Shown: positions 16,366 through 25,678 of the stretch, piece after piece
Position numbering within the stretch: the first letter of the stretch is position 1
Layout of the letters: every line of letters begins with the position of its first letter
Assembly (NCBI GenBank): GCA_029907205.1
Contig: JARYMI010000009.1
Span: 19,672-83,671, forward strand
Source of the DNA: Clostridiales bacterium
GTDB taxonomy: Bacteria > Acidobacteriota > Aminicenantia > Aminicenantales > UBA8522
Direction of reading: 5' to 3'
DNA length: 64,000 nucleotides
Program-made: the position numbers and the translations under genes
Notes under the pieces: generated by a model
The model's database searches: none
What the model was told of the DNA's origin: nothing
Seen by the model: the letters and a program-made list of their open reading frames with translations, nothing else

Positions 16366-17832
16366 ATGTCGATTTATCTTTTGATCATCTTGATTTACCT
16401 TCTTGTCCTGACGGTCTTGAATTTCGTCCGGGCCCGCCGCGTCAAGAGTCAGGAGGACTTCATGGTGGCTGGCCGGACCCTCAAATGGCAGGTCATGGTT
16501 TTCACGCTGATCTGCACCTGGATCGGATCGGGCACATTCATCAGCGGCGCCGAGTTCGCTTCCAAGGCCGGTTTCTCTGCCCTCTGGCTCGCCGCCGGCG
16601 CCTGGGTCGGGATCATCATCATCTATTTTCTGGCCGCCAAGATCCGCTCCTTCGGCCAGTACACGGTGGGTGACGTGCTCGAGGTACGCTATGGGCCGGC
16701 GGCGCGAATCTTCGGCGCGATTGCCTTGATCATCTCCTTCACGGCCATCGTTTCCTACCAGTTCGTGGCGGGCGGCTTCATCCTGAACGTGGTCACAGAC
16801 GGCCGCGTCCCCGAGTCACTCGGGACGGTCATCGCCGCCCTGTTTGTCATCCTGTTCACAGCCCTGGGCGGCATGGTGGCCATCGCTTACACGGACCTCC
16901 CTAACGGGATTATCATCGTCCTGGCCTGTCTGTTAGCCGTGCCCTTCGTCTGGCTTGCCGCCGGAGGCTATGCCCAAGCGAGCCAGGTCCTTGACCCGGG
17001 CTATTTCGCCGTGGTCAATAACCAGTTCGGAGCTCATCCCTGGCTCAAAGTCATCGGCTACTTCCTCTCGACGATGTTCTTGCTAATGGGAGTCCAGAGC
17101 ATGTACCAGAAATTTTACAGCGCTCGATCGACCAGGGACGCCAAGAAATCTGTTGTTTGGTGGACGCTGGGCACGATCTTCGTCGAAACGGTGGTCGTCG
17201 TCATTGCCGTCTTCGCCTACAGCAAATTCCAGGACAGGATCGACTTGAGCGTGCCCAAGGAAGGAGGCAAAGTCGTGCTCATGGCCGCGCGAAGCCTCGT
17301 TCCCGCGCCGGTCGGCGTGCTCCTCTTAGGCGCTGCCTGCGCCGTGGTGCTGTCGACGGGCATGAACTATCTCCTTTCGCCGTCGACCACGCTCATGCGC
17401 GACATCTACCAGAGGTTCATCAAGAGAGACGCCAGCCAGAAGGCCATGGTGGCGCTCCAGAAGATTCTTGTCGTTTTCATCGGGGTCGTCGCTTTCCTCC
17501 TGGCCGTTCAACTCAAGAGCGTTCTGGCCATGAGCTTTTTCGCCTACACCGTCTACGGCGTGGCGATCACGCCGGCCCTCGTCGCCGCTTTGACCTGGAA
17601 GCGAGCCACCAAAGCCGGCGGGCTGGTTTCGATCATCTCGGGGACAGCCGTCTGTATTTTCTTTTTTGTCATGTCCCGCGTTCTGCCACCAGAGAAGGTC
17701 CCGGACGGCGATCCCTGGGGCATCCCGCTTATCTATCCAGCCCTCATCGTTTCGCTCGCCTCTCTCATCATCGTCAGCCTCCTGACCAAAAAGCCCAAGC
17801 CTGAGGAGCTGGGGAAGTTCTTCCATAAATGA
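16366..17832 (+). CDS. Sodium:solute symporter (SSS family)
   Basis: A 488-residue integral membrane protein with about 13 helices. It matches the solute:sodium symporter family: GRTLKWQVMVFTLICTWIG near the N-terminus, SGAEFASKAGFSALW at about 58-72, and a central ALGGMVAIAYTDLPNGIII sodium-site segment. A strong ribosome site (GGAAGGAGG) precedes the ATG. The transported solute cannot be read from sequence. Its four-base overlap with the deacetylase-like gene suggests an acylated small molecule, for example an acetylated amine, is imported and then hydrolysed; this is inference. Confidence 0.88.
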   Translation: MSIYLLIILIYLLVLTVLNFVRARRVKSQEDFMVAGRTLKWQVMVFTLICTWIGSGTFISGAEFASKAGFSALWLAAGAWVGIIIIYFLAAKIRSFGQYTVGDVLEVRYGPAARIFGAIALIISFTAIVSYQFVAGGFILNVVTDGRVPESLGTVIAALFVILFTALGGMVAIAYTDLPNGIIIVLACLLAVPFVWLAAGGYAQASQVLDPGYFAVVNNQFGAHPWLKVIGYFLSTMFLLMGVQSMYQKFYSARSTRDAKKSVVWWTLGTIFVETVVVVIAVFAYSKFQDRIDLSVPKEGGKVVLMAARSLVPAPVGVLLLGAACAVVLSTGMNYLLSPSTTLMRDIYQRFIKRDASQKAMVALQKILVVFIGVVAFLLAVQLKSVLAMSFFAYTVYGVAITPALVAALTWKRATKAGGLVSIISGTAVCIFFFVMSRVLPPEKVPDGDPWGIPLIYPALIVSLASLIIVSLLTKKPKPEELGKFFHK

Positions 17833-18872
17833 CCACCGGAATAGTTAAAGATTGGCGCTACCTCGAGCACCGGATGGGGGATTATCATCCGGAAAGCCCG
17901 CAGCGGCTCGATGCCGTTTACCGGATGGTAGAGCAAGACCCGGTTCTCTCTTCGTTTCCCATCATCGAGCCGCGGCCAGCCACAGAGGAAGAAATCACTC
18001 TGGTCCACACAAAAACCTATTTCAATGAAATAAAAGAAACAGCCGTCAGGGAAAGAGTTTACCTCGACCCCGACACATCGACCTCGCCGCGCTCCTTCGA
18101 AGTGGCCTGCCTGGCCGCAGGGGGCCTTCTCCGGGCGGCCGACATGATCATGGAAGGCAGCATCAACAACGGTTTCGCCCTGGTCCGGCCGCCCGGACAC
18201 CATGCCGAAGCCTCCCAGGCCAGAGGCTTTTGCATCTTCAACAACGTCGCCATCGCGTCCCAGCACTTGATCAAACACCACGGACTCAGGCGGATCCTGA
18301 TCGTCGACTGGGACCTCCACCACGGGAACGGGACGCAACATTCTTTCTATTCACGGAACGATGTCCTCTATTTCTCACTCCACCAGTTTCCCCACTATCC
18401 GGGCACGGGTTTTTGGAATGAAATCGGAAGCGGGAAGGGAGAAGGATTTACCATCAACGTGCCCCTCACGCCGGGAAAAACCGATGCCGACTACCTGTTC
18501 ATTTTCGAGCGGCTGCTTTCTCCTGTGGCAGCAGCATACGAGCCTGAATTCGTCCTCGTTTCGGCTGGGTTTGATATTTACGCCGGCGACCCGCTTGGCG
18601 GAATGAGCGTCAGTGCGGCTGGTTTCAGCGGCTTGACGGCTGCCATCATGAACATGGCCGCCGCCTCGTCTCAAGGGAGACTGCTCCTGACGCTCGAGGG
18701 CGGGTACAACCTTGAGGGGCTTGAAGCCGGAGTGAGAAACGTCCTGCTTACGTTGGGGGGGCAGGAACCGATGTTGCCTCCCGAGGCCGGAGTCTCCGCT
18801 TCCATGCGGCAAGAGGTTGAGCCTGTTTTCAAGATCATGAAAATGTTCTGGCCGGTCGAACCTCTCCCATAA
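17829..18872 (+). CDS. Histone-deacetylase-superfamily amidohydrolase (AcuC/acetylpolyamine type)
   Basis: A 347-residue zinc-dependent deacetylase. Expected residues are present: RPPGHH (active-site histidines 124-125), VDWDLHHGNGTQ (zinc ligands D162 and H164), SAGFD (third ligand D249) and LEGGYNLEG (catalytic tyrosine near 295). Bacterial members act on acetylpolyamines, acetoin-pathway proteins or other acetyl-amides in the cytoplasm. The ATGA overlap with the symporter stop means the two are translated together. It is the last gene of the operon that begins with smc; repeat copy 3 follows. Confidence 0.9.
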   Translation: MTTGIVKDWRYLEHRMGDYHPESPQRLDAVYRMVEQDPVLSSFPIIEPRPATEEEITLVHTKTYFNEIKETAVRERVYLDPDTSTSPRSFEVACLAAGGLLRAADMIMEGSINNGFALVRPPGHHAEASQARGFCIFNNVAIASQHLIKHHGLRRILIVDWDLHHGNGTQHSFYSRNDVLYFSLHQFPHYPGTGFWNEIGSGKGEGFTINVPLTPGKTDADYLFIFERLLSPVAAAYEPEFVLVSAGFDIYAGDPLGGMSVSAAGFSGLTAAIMNMAAASSQGRLLLTLEGGYNLEGLEAGVRNVLLTLGGQEPMLPPEAGVSASMRQEVEPVFKIMKMFWPVEPLP

Positions 18873-18996
18873 GGGCTGGGTCATCGGCCACCCTGTCTGT
18901 CCTCGGAGGTGCCAGTCGTCCCCATAAAAGGACAAAAAAGCGGCGTTTTCCTGTGAGCATAAAGGGGGAAGCATCTCTTTTTGTGCGATTACAATC

Positions 18997-19115
18997 GGCG
19001 CCGGAACCACCCTAGGCCCCCGGACCCCGGGGAACCAGTCCCCTCGGTTCCCCCCGTCGGAGAAGCCGACGGGTCCCCCCTCCGCTACGGGGGCTACAGG
19101 GCGGCTTCCGGCGCC
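18997..19115 (-). repeat. GC-rich structured repeat, copy 3
   Basis: The reverse orientation of copies 1 and 2. The closing stem GGCGCCGGAA/TTCCGGCGCC differs in sequence from the GCAGG/CCTGC stems of the other copies but keeps pairing. The inner hairpins (CCGTCGG/CCGACGG and GGGGAACC/GGTTCCCC) are retained. It lies between the deacetylase-like and FecR genes, within a 337-base gap that also contains the FecR promoter. Confidence 0.8.
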
Positions 19116-19164
19116 CATCGTGAAACATACATTTCTGCAGATACTCAAGAATATCGGGCATGAC

Positions 19165-19193
19165 TTGGCATAGTTCTTGCTTTCTCTTATAAT
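19165..19193 (+). promoter_or_regulatory. Overlapping sigma-70 and sigma-54-like promoter of the FecR gene
   Basis: TTGGCA (19165-19170) and a perfect TATAAT (19188-19193) are 17 bases apart. The same stretch fits a sigma-54 site: GG at 19167-19168 and GC at 19179-19180, ten bases apart, in the context TTGGCAT-N5-TTGCTT. Which factor is used cannot be decided by reading. A ribosome site follows at about 19199. Confidence 0.55.
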
Positions 19194-19209
19194 GATTGAG
19201 GAGAAAAAA

Positions 19210-20904
19210 ATGAAGAAATGTGCCTTGATTGCTGCATTTTTGTTTCTTATTCTATTCCTTTCCCCATCGGTTTCCGGAGAGGAAGAGCCGAAATACACGA
19301 ATGAGTCCTTTGGCCGTCTGAGCTATCTCAGCGGGTCCGCTTATATCCAGAAAGGCGCCGAGCTCGGTTACCAAGAGGCCGTGATCAACATACCGATAGA
19401 AGAAGGAGACCGGCTCGGCACGGCCGATGGCCGGGCAGAAATCTACTTGGGAAGGAAAAACTATGTCAGGCTTGACAACAACACCAAGCTTGATTTCCTG
19501 AATCTCCCCACAAAAAATTCCGAGCTGACGCGGCTTCGCGTCTTGGCGGGGAATATCTATCTCAGCGTTAATCGTCTGGAAAAAGAGAAAACAATCGAAG
19601 TTCACACCGCCGATTCCTCATTCTACCTCCTCGACGAAGGCCTTTACCGCATCGATGTCAGCGAGAAAAAAAAGACCGCCATTTTTGTCTTCCACGGTCT
19701 TGTTGAAGCGGCGGGAGAAGAGGGCTCTCTTCTGCTTAAGAGCGAGCAGAGCCTGGAGGCGGCCGACGGCAGGTTCACTTCAAAGCCCAGACGTTTCTTT
19801 GCCGTGGCCGAAGATGCTTTCGATAGATGGAGCGAGTTCCGCGAATCCCACATCAGGGCCGAAGTGGCCAAAAGATACCTTCCTGATGAGCTTGAGGATT
19901 TCGAAAATGAGCTTGCCGAGCACGGAGAGTGGACCTACATCGCTCCGTACGGCTGGGTCTGGGTGCCGGGCGGCGTTGACCCGGACTGGCGTCCTTATTA
20001 CAACGGCCGCTGGATCTGGCTAAGCCTGGGGGGCTGGACCTGGCTGCCATACGAGCCATGGGGCTGGGCCACATTCCACTATGGACGGTGGCACTGGGGA
20101 CCGGGGTTCGGCTGGTACTGGATTCCGGGGTCGATCTGGAGTCCTGCATGGGTCTGGTGGTACTGGGGTTATGATTATTTTGGCTGGGCTCCGCTGAGTT
20201 GGTGGGGGTATCCGGTGGTCATCCTTGATGGCCGGTTCTATGGCCGTTACTACGGCCCGTATTACCCTTACAATTCCAGGGCTCTCACGGTCATCCACAA
20301 GAATCAACTCAAGGCCAAGAACGTCTCGGATGTGGCTCTTAAAGGTGATTCGCTAAAGACTTTGGACAAGATAAGTCTGTCAAGTCAGGCCCCGGCAATT
20401 CGGCCCAGCGCGGGCAAAATCACAGCCCAGAAGCTCGGGGAAAACAAAACCCTGCTAAAAAAGGATCAGGAAGCACCGGCAGCCGCAGAGAGAAGTTTTC
20501 AACCTCGATTGATCGATACTCGCCAGCCGGCCGCGTCAGCTCCTGAAGAAAGAAGAATCCGGAGAAAAGACTTTCCGCAGGGATCCGAGGCCGACATGGC
20601 CAAGGCTCCAGGGGTTGGCCGCTCTCAGGTCTCAGGTTATCCTCCCTCGCCCGAGATCAGCGTGAAAAGATTCTCCGAAAGGAATATCTCCTCGCGGTCG
20701 AGCACTCTCCGCACCAGGCTGTACCGGTACCTCCAGGGCGACAGGTCCACATCCCGGAGCGCTTCGCCAAGAGCCTCGATCTCCGGGAGTTCAAGCTCGG
20801 CCTCCCGGTCGAGAGGATCAGTTTCGTCGGCCCCGAGGAGTTCATCATCGGCCGCAAGATCATCGTCTTCGGGAAGGTCGGGAAAAGTCAGCAAGAAGAA
20901 TTAA
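19210..20904 (+). CDS. FecR-domain exported protein with a Trp/Gly-rich repeat (DUF6600-like)
   Basis: About 564 residues with an N-terminal signal peptide. The ATG at 19210 is preferred because GAGGAG lies just upstream. A FecR domain spans about residues 35-170 (GDRLGTADGRAEIYLG). Residues about 235-345 are extraordinarily rich in tryptophan, glycine, tyrosine and proline (W-x-W-x-P repeats such as GWVWVPG, then WIWLSLGGWTWLPY), matching the DUF6600 type of surface repeat. The last 100 residues are Ser/Arg-rich and disordered. It is probably periplasmic or surface-exposed, possibly binding polysaccharide or peptidoglycan. Its last four bases overlap the convergent PBP1A gene. Confidence 0.8.
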   Translation: MKKCALIAAFLFLILFLSPSVSGEEEPKYTNESFGRLSYLSGSAYIQKGAELGYQEAVINIPIEEGDRLGTADGRAEIYLGRKNYVRLDNNTKLDFLNLPTKNSELTRLRVLAGNIYLSVNRLEKEKTIEVHTADSSFYLLDEGLYRIDVSEKKKTAIFVFHGLVEAAGEEGSLLLKSEQSLEAADGRFTSKPRRFFAVAEDAFDRWSEFRESHIRAEVAKRYLPDELEDFENELAEHGEWTYIAPYGWVWVPGGVDPDWRPYYNGRWIWLSLGGWTWLPYEPWGWATFHYGRWHWGPGFGWYWIPGSIWSPAWVWWYWGYDYFGWAPLSWWGYPVVILDGRFYGRYYGPYYPYNSRALTVIHKNQLKAKNVSDVALKGDSLKTLDKISLSSQAPAIRPSAGKITAQKLGENKTLLKKDQEAPAAAERSFQPRLIDTRQPAASAPEERRIRRKDFPQGSEADMAKAPGVGRSQVSGYPPSPEISVKRFSERNISSRSSTLRTRLYRYLQGDRSTSRSASPRASISGSSSSASRSRGSVSSAPRSSSSAARSSSSGRSGKVSKKN

Positions 20905-23366
20905 TCATCGTGTTCTTCGGTGGCCTTCTCTTTGCCATAGTAATCGAGGATCATCAGATGGTCCTGGTGTGAGCAGAAGCGGAGAGGCTCTGTCCCGGCC
21001 AAAAACGCCTCTTTGAGCGGCCACAGGCAAATAGGAGTAGCCAGGAGGCCTGTCTTTCTGTCTATCTCGGCAAAGGTGATGTTCGGCGGCACTTCGAAGT
21101 TGTCGAAAATCGGCTCCGTTCTGACTTCCGCAGCCTTTTTTTTCTCGTCCTCGATGACCTTCTTAAAAAACTCGACCCAAACAGGAAGCGCTGCGACAGC
21201 GCCAGACTGTCTGTCGCCCAGGGTAATTTTCGTATCATTGCCGACCCAGACGCCGGCGCATAGCAAGGGCGAGAACCCGACGAACCAGGCATCGGTGTAC
21301 TTGCTCGTCGTTCCCGTCTTCCCGGCGAGCGGGATTCCTAAGGAACTCGCCGCTGCTCCGGTGCCCCGCTGGACGACTCCCTGGAGCATCGAGGTGATCA
21401 GATAAGCGACCTGAGGAGAGATAACATATTCCGCCTCAATTTTGGCTTCTTCTAAAACTGTGCCTTCCCTGTCCTCGATGCGAGTAATGAAAGTGGGTTT
21501 AATCCGGACTCCCTTGTTGGGAAAAGTGCTGTAAGCGGAGACGAGCTCGAGCAGGCTGACGTCGAACGTCCCCAAGGAAAGGGAAAGATAGGGATACATG
21601 GTCGAGGTGAAGCCGAATTTCCGGCAGTATTCCACGCCAGTCTGCGGTGAGATATAATCGAGAAGCTTGGCCGTGACCACGTTGCGTGACTCTTCCATCC
21701 CGATGCGGAGAGTCACAGCTCCTTTATACTTGCGGTCATAGTTTCTCGGCGTCCAGGGTTCTCCGAGCCACTTGTCGATGAACTCAACGGGCTCGTCCAC
21801 GATTATGGTCGCCGGAGTGAACCGATTCTCCAGCGCAGCTGTATAAAGAAAAGGCTTGATAGCCGAGCCGGCTTGCCGCTGGGCCTGTGTCGCCCTGTTC
21901 CATTCGCTCCGGCGAAAAGAGTAGCCGCCGACCATCGCTTTGATCTGACCCGTCGAGGGTTCGATTCCCAGGAAGGCACCTTCAGCAAGGGGCTCCTGGT
22001 CCAACGAGACCAACAGCTCCCTTTTTTCTGCGTCGATCGACTTGACCTTGACCTGGATGATGTCTCCTCTTTTGATGAGATTCTCCAGGTTTTTCGTCTT
22101 GGTCCAGGCTATGTCCGTGTTCAGCAATCTGCCGTGATACCGTTTGAGTTTGACAGTCGCCTCTTTAGAAGACACGGACAGGACAACAGCGTCGCTCACC
22201 TCATTCTCCTCAACATATGATGTCACCCAGCTATCAAGCCAAGCTTCTTCGAGGTTCAGATGTCCGCTCTCTTTTCCCTCTTTTTTCGCCTCCTCGAGAA
22301 GGTTGCGCTTGTCCTTTCTCCATCCCTTTTGTTTGTCCATCTTCCGGAGCTGCGAGAGCAGGGCTTCCTCGGCATATTTTTGGAGTCTCGGGTTCAAGGT
22401 CGTGTAGACTTTGAGCCCGCCGCGATAAAGGACCTGGCTGCCGTATTTTCTCTCTAAGTAACGCCGGACTTCCTCAAAAAAGTAAGCGGCGAAATCGCTA
22501 TTTCCCCGCCGCCACGGCAAGACACCAAGCGGCTTTCTCTTGGCCTCCTCTCCTTCCTGTGCGGTGATGTATCTCTCTTCAACCATTCGGGTGATGACAT
22601 GGTTGCGCCGGCGGAGCATCTCATTGGGGCTCGTGTAAGGTGAGTAGATGGCAGGGCCGCGGAAAATCCCGGCGATAAGCGCGGCCTCCTCCAAGTTCAA
22701 GTCTGCAACGCTCTTGCCGAAATAGAAATTCGAGGCCGTCTCCACGCCGTAAACACCGTGCCCAAGATAGAACTGGTTAAAATACATCTCCATGATTTTT
22801 TCTTTGGAGTACGTTTTCTCGATCTGGAGGGAGAGGTATATCTCCTTGAGCTTCCGGCCGATCGTCTGCTGGGGATAAAGAAAGAGGAGCCGGGCCAACT
22901 GCTGGGTGATGGTGCTCCCTCCCTGCGGCCGCCGAAAGAGACGGCCCAGCCTGATGTTTTCTTTCATCGCTCTCAGAATTCCCAGGAAATCAACGCCCTT
23001 ATGGTTGAAAAAACGAGGATCTTCGGTAGCGACAATCGCCTTTTTCAGGACAGCGGGGATCCTGTCGTAAGAAACCTCGATTCTTCTCTCTATGGCAAAA
23101 TCCTTGATCGGCTCCCCCCCGTCGGAGTAAACGGTAGTAATGATGTTGGGCTCGAAACTCTCAAGCTCATCAACCGAAGGAAGATTCTGCTTGACCGCCC
23201 TGTAGGCGCCGAACATAGCGCCAAGAAGCGCAGCCAGGCTGAAGAGCGAGACAATAAGGAAAACTCGAAGAAACTTCGCCCACTTGACCGGTTTGATCTG
23301 GATGCGAAGGGCAGGCATCCTTAGCCTGATCCTGCTCTTCGCTTTATCGTTCTTTTTTGAAGCCAC
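20901..23366 (-). CDS. Penicillin-binding protein 1A (bifunctional peptidoglycan synthase)
   Basis: An 821-residue class A PBP that polymerises and crosslinks peptidoglycan at the inner membrane. A basic N-terminus and one membrane helix (about residues 31-55) precede the GT51 glycosyltransferase domain (ATEDPRFFNHKGVD, then RPQGGSTITQQLARLL). The transpeptidase domain has SxxK in AGSAIKPFLY, SxN in EESRNVV and KTG in LAGKTGTTSKYTDAW. An OB-like insert lies in between. The GTG start is only one or two bases from the predicted transcription start of a TTGGTT/TATATT promoter, so the mRNA may be leaderless. The mrcA-type name fits, but the paralogue cannot be assigned with certainty. Confidence 0.93.
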   Translation of the reverse strand: MASKKNDKAKSRIRLRMPALRIQIKPVKWAKFLRVFLIVSLFSLAALLGAMFGAYRAVKQNLPSVDELESFEPNIITTVYSDGGEPIKDFAIERRIEVSYDRIPAVLKKAIVATEDPRFFNHKGVDFLGILRAMKENIRLGRLFRRPQGGSTITQQLARLLFLYPQQTIGRKLKEIYLSLQIEKTYSKEKIMEMYFNQFYLGHGVYGVETASNFYFGKSVADLNLEEAALIAGIFRGPAIYSPYTSPNEMLRRRNHVITRMVEERYITAQEGEEAKRKPLGVLPWRRGNSDFAAYFFEEVRRYLERKYGSQVLYRGGLKVYTTLNPRLQKYAEEALLSQLRKMDKQKGWRKDKRNLLEEAKKEGKESGHLNLEEAWLDSWVTSYVEENEVSDAVVLSVSSKEATVKLKRYHGRLLNTDIAWTKTKNLENLIKRGDIIQVKVKSIDAEKRELLVSLDQEPLAEGAFLGIEPSTGQIKAMVGGYSFRRSEWNRATQAQRQAGSAIKPFLYTAALENRFTPATIIVDEPVEFIDKWLGEPWTPRNYDRKYKGAVTLRIGMEESRNVVTAKLLDYISPQTGVEYCRKFGFTSTMYPYLSLSLGTFDVSLLELVSAYSTFPNKGVRIKPTFITRIEDREGTVLEEAKIEAEYVISPQVAYLITSMLQGVVQRGTGAAASSLGIPLAGKTGTTSKYTDAWFVGFSPLLCAGVWVGNDTKITLGDRQSGAVAALPVWVEFFKKVIEDEKKKAAEVRTEPIFDNFEVPPNITFAEIDRKTGLLATPICLWPLKEAFLAGTEPLRFCSHQDHLMILDYYGKEKATEEHDD

Positions 23367-23374
23367 TGGTTTTG

Positions 23375-23403
23375 AATATACCAGAACAGCCTCAAAAAAC
23401 CAA
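23375..23403 (-). promoter_or_regulatory. Promoter of the PBP1A gene
   Basis: On the minus strand TTGGTT (23403-23398) and TATATT (23380-23375) are 17 bases apart. Only eight bases separate the -10 box from the GTG start codon, predicting a leaderless or near-leaderless transcript. Confidence 0.5.
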
Positions 23404-23411
23404 CGGCGTTT

Positions 23412-24029
23412 TTACCGACGGATTCGGGCGTGGAGAAAGGGCTGGACCCGAGCAGCGATGTCGCGGTGAAGTTCCATTCGCAGCCGGGCAGCGTTCATGT
23501 GGATCAAGGTTCTGCCTCGAAAACTCCGGAAAATCTTTCTAGCTCTGGCAAGATAATCTTCTCTTTCGAAAAGAATGTCCTTTCTCTTTCTCATCCGTAT
23601 TCTCTCCAAGCCCTCAGCAGGGTTGATGTCCAGGATAAAAACAAGGTCGGGCTTGATAGCGAACGCTTGGTGGAGCTTCCTGATCCTGGCCGGACTTATC
23701 CCTTTAGCTCCCTGGTAGGCGATCGTGGAGAAATAGTACCGGTCCAGGATGACGACTTTCTTCCGGCTGAGAGCAGGCCTCAAGTTCTTCTTGACATTCT
23801 CCTCCCTGTCTTTGAGAAAAAGGTCAAGCTCTTCCTCGGGCGAAAGAGAATCCGCGCGCCTGGCCAGTTTTTTGACCTCCCGGCCCCATTTTCCTTTAGT
23901 CGGCTCGCGAAAATAAACGGCAGGGTATCCCTCAGACAGGAGCTTCTTGTGAAGCAGCCGGGCTTGGGTGGACTTGCCGGCTCCGTCGATACCTTCGATG
24001 ACGATCAAGACGCCCTTTTTAAGACGCAT
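23412..24029 (-). CDS. tmk: dTMP kinase (thymidylate kinase)
   Basis: A 205-residue enzyme that phosphorylates dTMP to dTDP. The P-loop is GIDGAGKST at residues 13-21. FREPTKGKWG occupies the place of the usual REP motif, and LDRYYFSTIAYQG is the DRYxxS substrate loop. The C-terminal lid region is short but within the family range. The divergent htrA gene lies 140 bases away, with a separate promoter for each. Confidence 0.9.
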   Translation of the reverse strand: MRLKKGVLIVIEGIDGAGKSTQARLLHKKLLSEGYPAVYFREPTKGKWGREVKKLARRADSLSPEEELDLFLKDREENVKKNLRPALSRKKVVILDRYYFSTIAYQGAKGISPARIRKLHQAFAIKPDLVFILDINPAEGLERIRMRKRKDILFEREDYLARARKIFRSFRGRTLIHMNAARLRMELHRDIAARVQPFLHARIRR

Positions 24030-24044
24030 TTTTCTTGCTCAACG

Positions 24045-24073
24045 ATCATACCGCGAGAGCAGCTTTTTGGCAA
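24045..24073 (-). promoter_or_regulatory. Promoter of tmk
   Basis: On the minus strand TTGCCA (24073-24068) and TATGAT (24050-24045) are separated by 17 bases. The tmk ATG lies 15 bases further on. Confidence 0.55.
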
Positions 24074-24112
24074 CTGTTTCCCGGAGAGGACAGTTTTAAT
24101 CTTAAGGAAAAT

Positions 24113-24141
24113 TTGAATTTTGCGGGTAACTATGCTAATTT
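24113..24141 (+). promoter_or_regulatory. Promoter of the HtrA gene
   Basis: TTGAAT (24113-24118) and TAATTT (24136-24141) are separated by 17 bases. A CTGGAGG ribosome site follows at 24154-24160, and the ATG is at 24170. Confidence 0.5.
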
Positions 24142-24169
24142 AGAATCTCAATCCTGGAGGCTGGGAAAA

Positions 24170-25678
24170 ATGAAAAAATACGTTTGGATTGCCGCCATCA
24201 GTTTCATCCTGGGACTTCTGGCCGCTGGCTATGTCTTTGTTTATGTCCCGGGAAAAAATACTCCGGATATCGCTTATAACACTGACAGGTCACCTTCCCT
24301 GGCTTCGCCTCTTTACGCTGCTTCTCGTTCTTCTGCCGCAGAGCTGAGGCCTGACCTGGATTTTGTCACCGTTGCTGAGAAGGTCGGCCCGGCCGTGATC
24401 AAAATCGAAGCCGAAAAGGTTGAGAAAGTCAGAGGGTTCGGGTTCGGGGACGAGTGGCCGTTTGAGGACTTCTGGGACCGCTTCTTCGGACGGCCGCGCG
24501 ACAAAGAACAAGAGTTCCGGTCCACAGCCCAGGGGACGGGCTTTTTCCTGAGTGAAGACGGCTACATCCTGACCAATAACCACATCGTCGAAAGCTCGGT
24601 CAAAGTGAAGATCAGCACTATTCAGGGCGAAGACTTTGCCGCCAAGATTGTGGGGACCGACTCCAAGACAGACCTGGCCCTGCTGAAAATCGAAGGCAAG
24701 AACCTGCCCTATGTCGAGCTCGGAGATTCGGGCAGCCTGAAAGTGGGAGAATGGGTCCTGGCCATCGGCAACCCCTTCGGCCTGGAGCACACGGTGACGG
24801 CCGGCATCGTCAGCGCCAAGGGCAGGCAGCTCGGCGTGGGCGGAAACGTCCCGGAATACCAAGATTTCATCCAAACCGACGCGGCTATCAACAGGGGAAA
24901 TTCGGGCGGCCCGCTGGTCAACATGAAAGGTGAAGTCGTCGGCATCACGAGCAACATCCTGGCTCCGGCCGGCGGCAACATCGGCCTTGGCTTTGCCATT
25001 CCCTCCACCCTGGCCAAGAAGGTCATTGCCCAGCTCAAGGAAAAGGGCCGCGTTATCCGAGGCAAGATCGGCGTTACGATCACACCCCTCACCGAGGACG
25101 ACAAAGAAGCTTTCAAGCTGAAAGATAAAAGAGGGGCTCTAGTCAATTCAGTCGAGAGGGGCGGGCCCGCCGACAAAGCCGGGATCAAGCCCTATGACGT
25201 CATCATCGCGGTCGACGGCGAGAAGGTCAAGGATCCCAACGACCTCAAGTTCAAGATCGCCGACATCCAGCCGGGAAAGAAAGTCGATGTCACCATCATC
25301 AGGGACGGCAAAGATCTGAGGCTCACAGTCACCGTTGAAGAGCTCGAACCGCAGGAAGCCAAACCGGCCGCCGCGGGCTCGGAAAAAGACCTCGGTTTCA
25401 GCGTCAGGGAGTTGACCCCCGGCCTGGCCCAGAGATACGGCTACAGAACTCAAGAGGGCTTAGTGATCACCCAGATCAAACGCTACAGCGAGGCCGATCG
25501 GAAAGGCCTCATCGTGGGCGACATCATCCTCGAGGTCAACCGGAAAAAAGTAACAAGGGTCGAGGACATCGAGAAAATGCTGAAGAAGGTCGAATCGGGA
25601 GAGGTGATTCTTCTTCTCGTCCGCAGGGAGGCTGATGGCGAGTCCATCGATAGAATCGTCACGCTGAGAGTCCCCTAA
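24170..25678 (+). CDS. DegP/HtrA-family periplasmic serine protease
   Basis: A 502-residue envelope protease and chaperone that degrades misfolded proteins. An N-terminal membrane anchor spans about residues 5-27. The trypsin-like domain has the triad H138 (TNNHIV), D168 (SKTDLALLKI) and S245 (GNSGGPLV). Two PDZ domains follow at about 290-395 and 405-500; the first begins after GKIGVTITPL and the second contains LVITQIKRYSEADRKGL. The ATG at 24170 follows a good ribosome site; an open frame upstream lacks one. The dapF start codon comes directly after the stop with no gap, so the two are likely co-transcribed. It could equally be called degQ-like. Confidence 0.92.
   Translation: MKKYVWIAAISFILGLLAAGYVFVYVPGKNTPDIAYNTDRSPSLASPLYAASRSSAAELRPDLDFVTVAEKVGPAVIKIEAEKVEKVRGFGFGDEWPFEDFWDRFFGRPRDKEQEFRSTAQGTGFFLSEDGYILTNNHIVESSVKVKISTIQGEDFAAKIVGTDSKTDLALLKIEGKNLPYVELGDSGSLKVGEWVLAIGNPFGLEHTVTAGIVSAKGRQLGVGGNVPEYQDFIQTDAAINRGNSGGPLVNMKGEVVGITSNILAPAGGNIGLGFAIPSTLAKKVIAQLKEKGRVIRGKIGVTITPLTEDDKEAFKLKDKRGALVNSVERGGPADKAGIKPYDVIIAVDGEKVKDPNDLKFKIADIQPGKKVDVTIIRDGKDLRLTVTVEELEPQEAKPAAAGSEKDLGFSVRELTPGLAQRYGYRTQEGLVITQIKRYSEADRKGLIVGDIILEVNRKKVTRVEDIEKMLKKVESGEVILLLVRREADGESIDRIVTLRVP

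Noticed and set aside
18375..19298. 307-codon minus-strand frame
   Set aside because: It runs antisense through the deacetylase-like gene and repeat copy 3; no start context and no family match.
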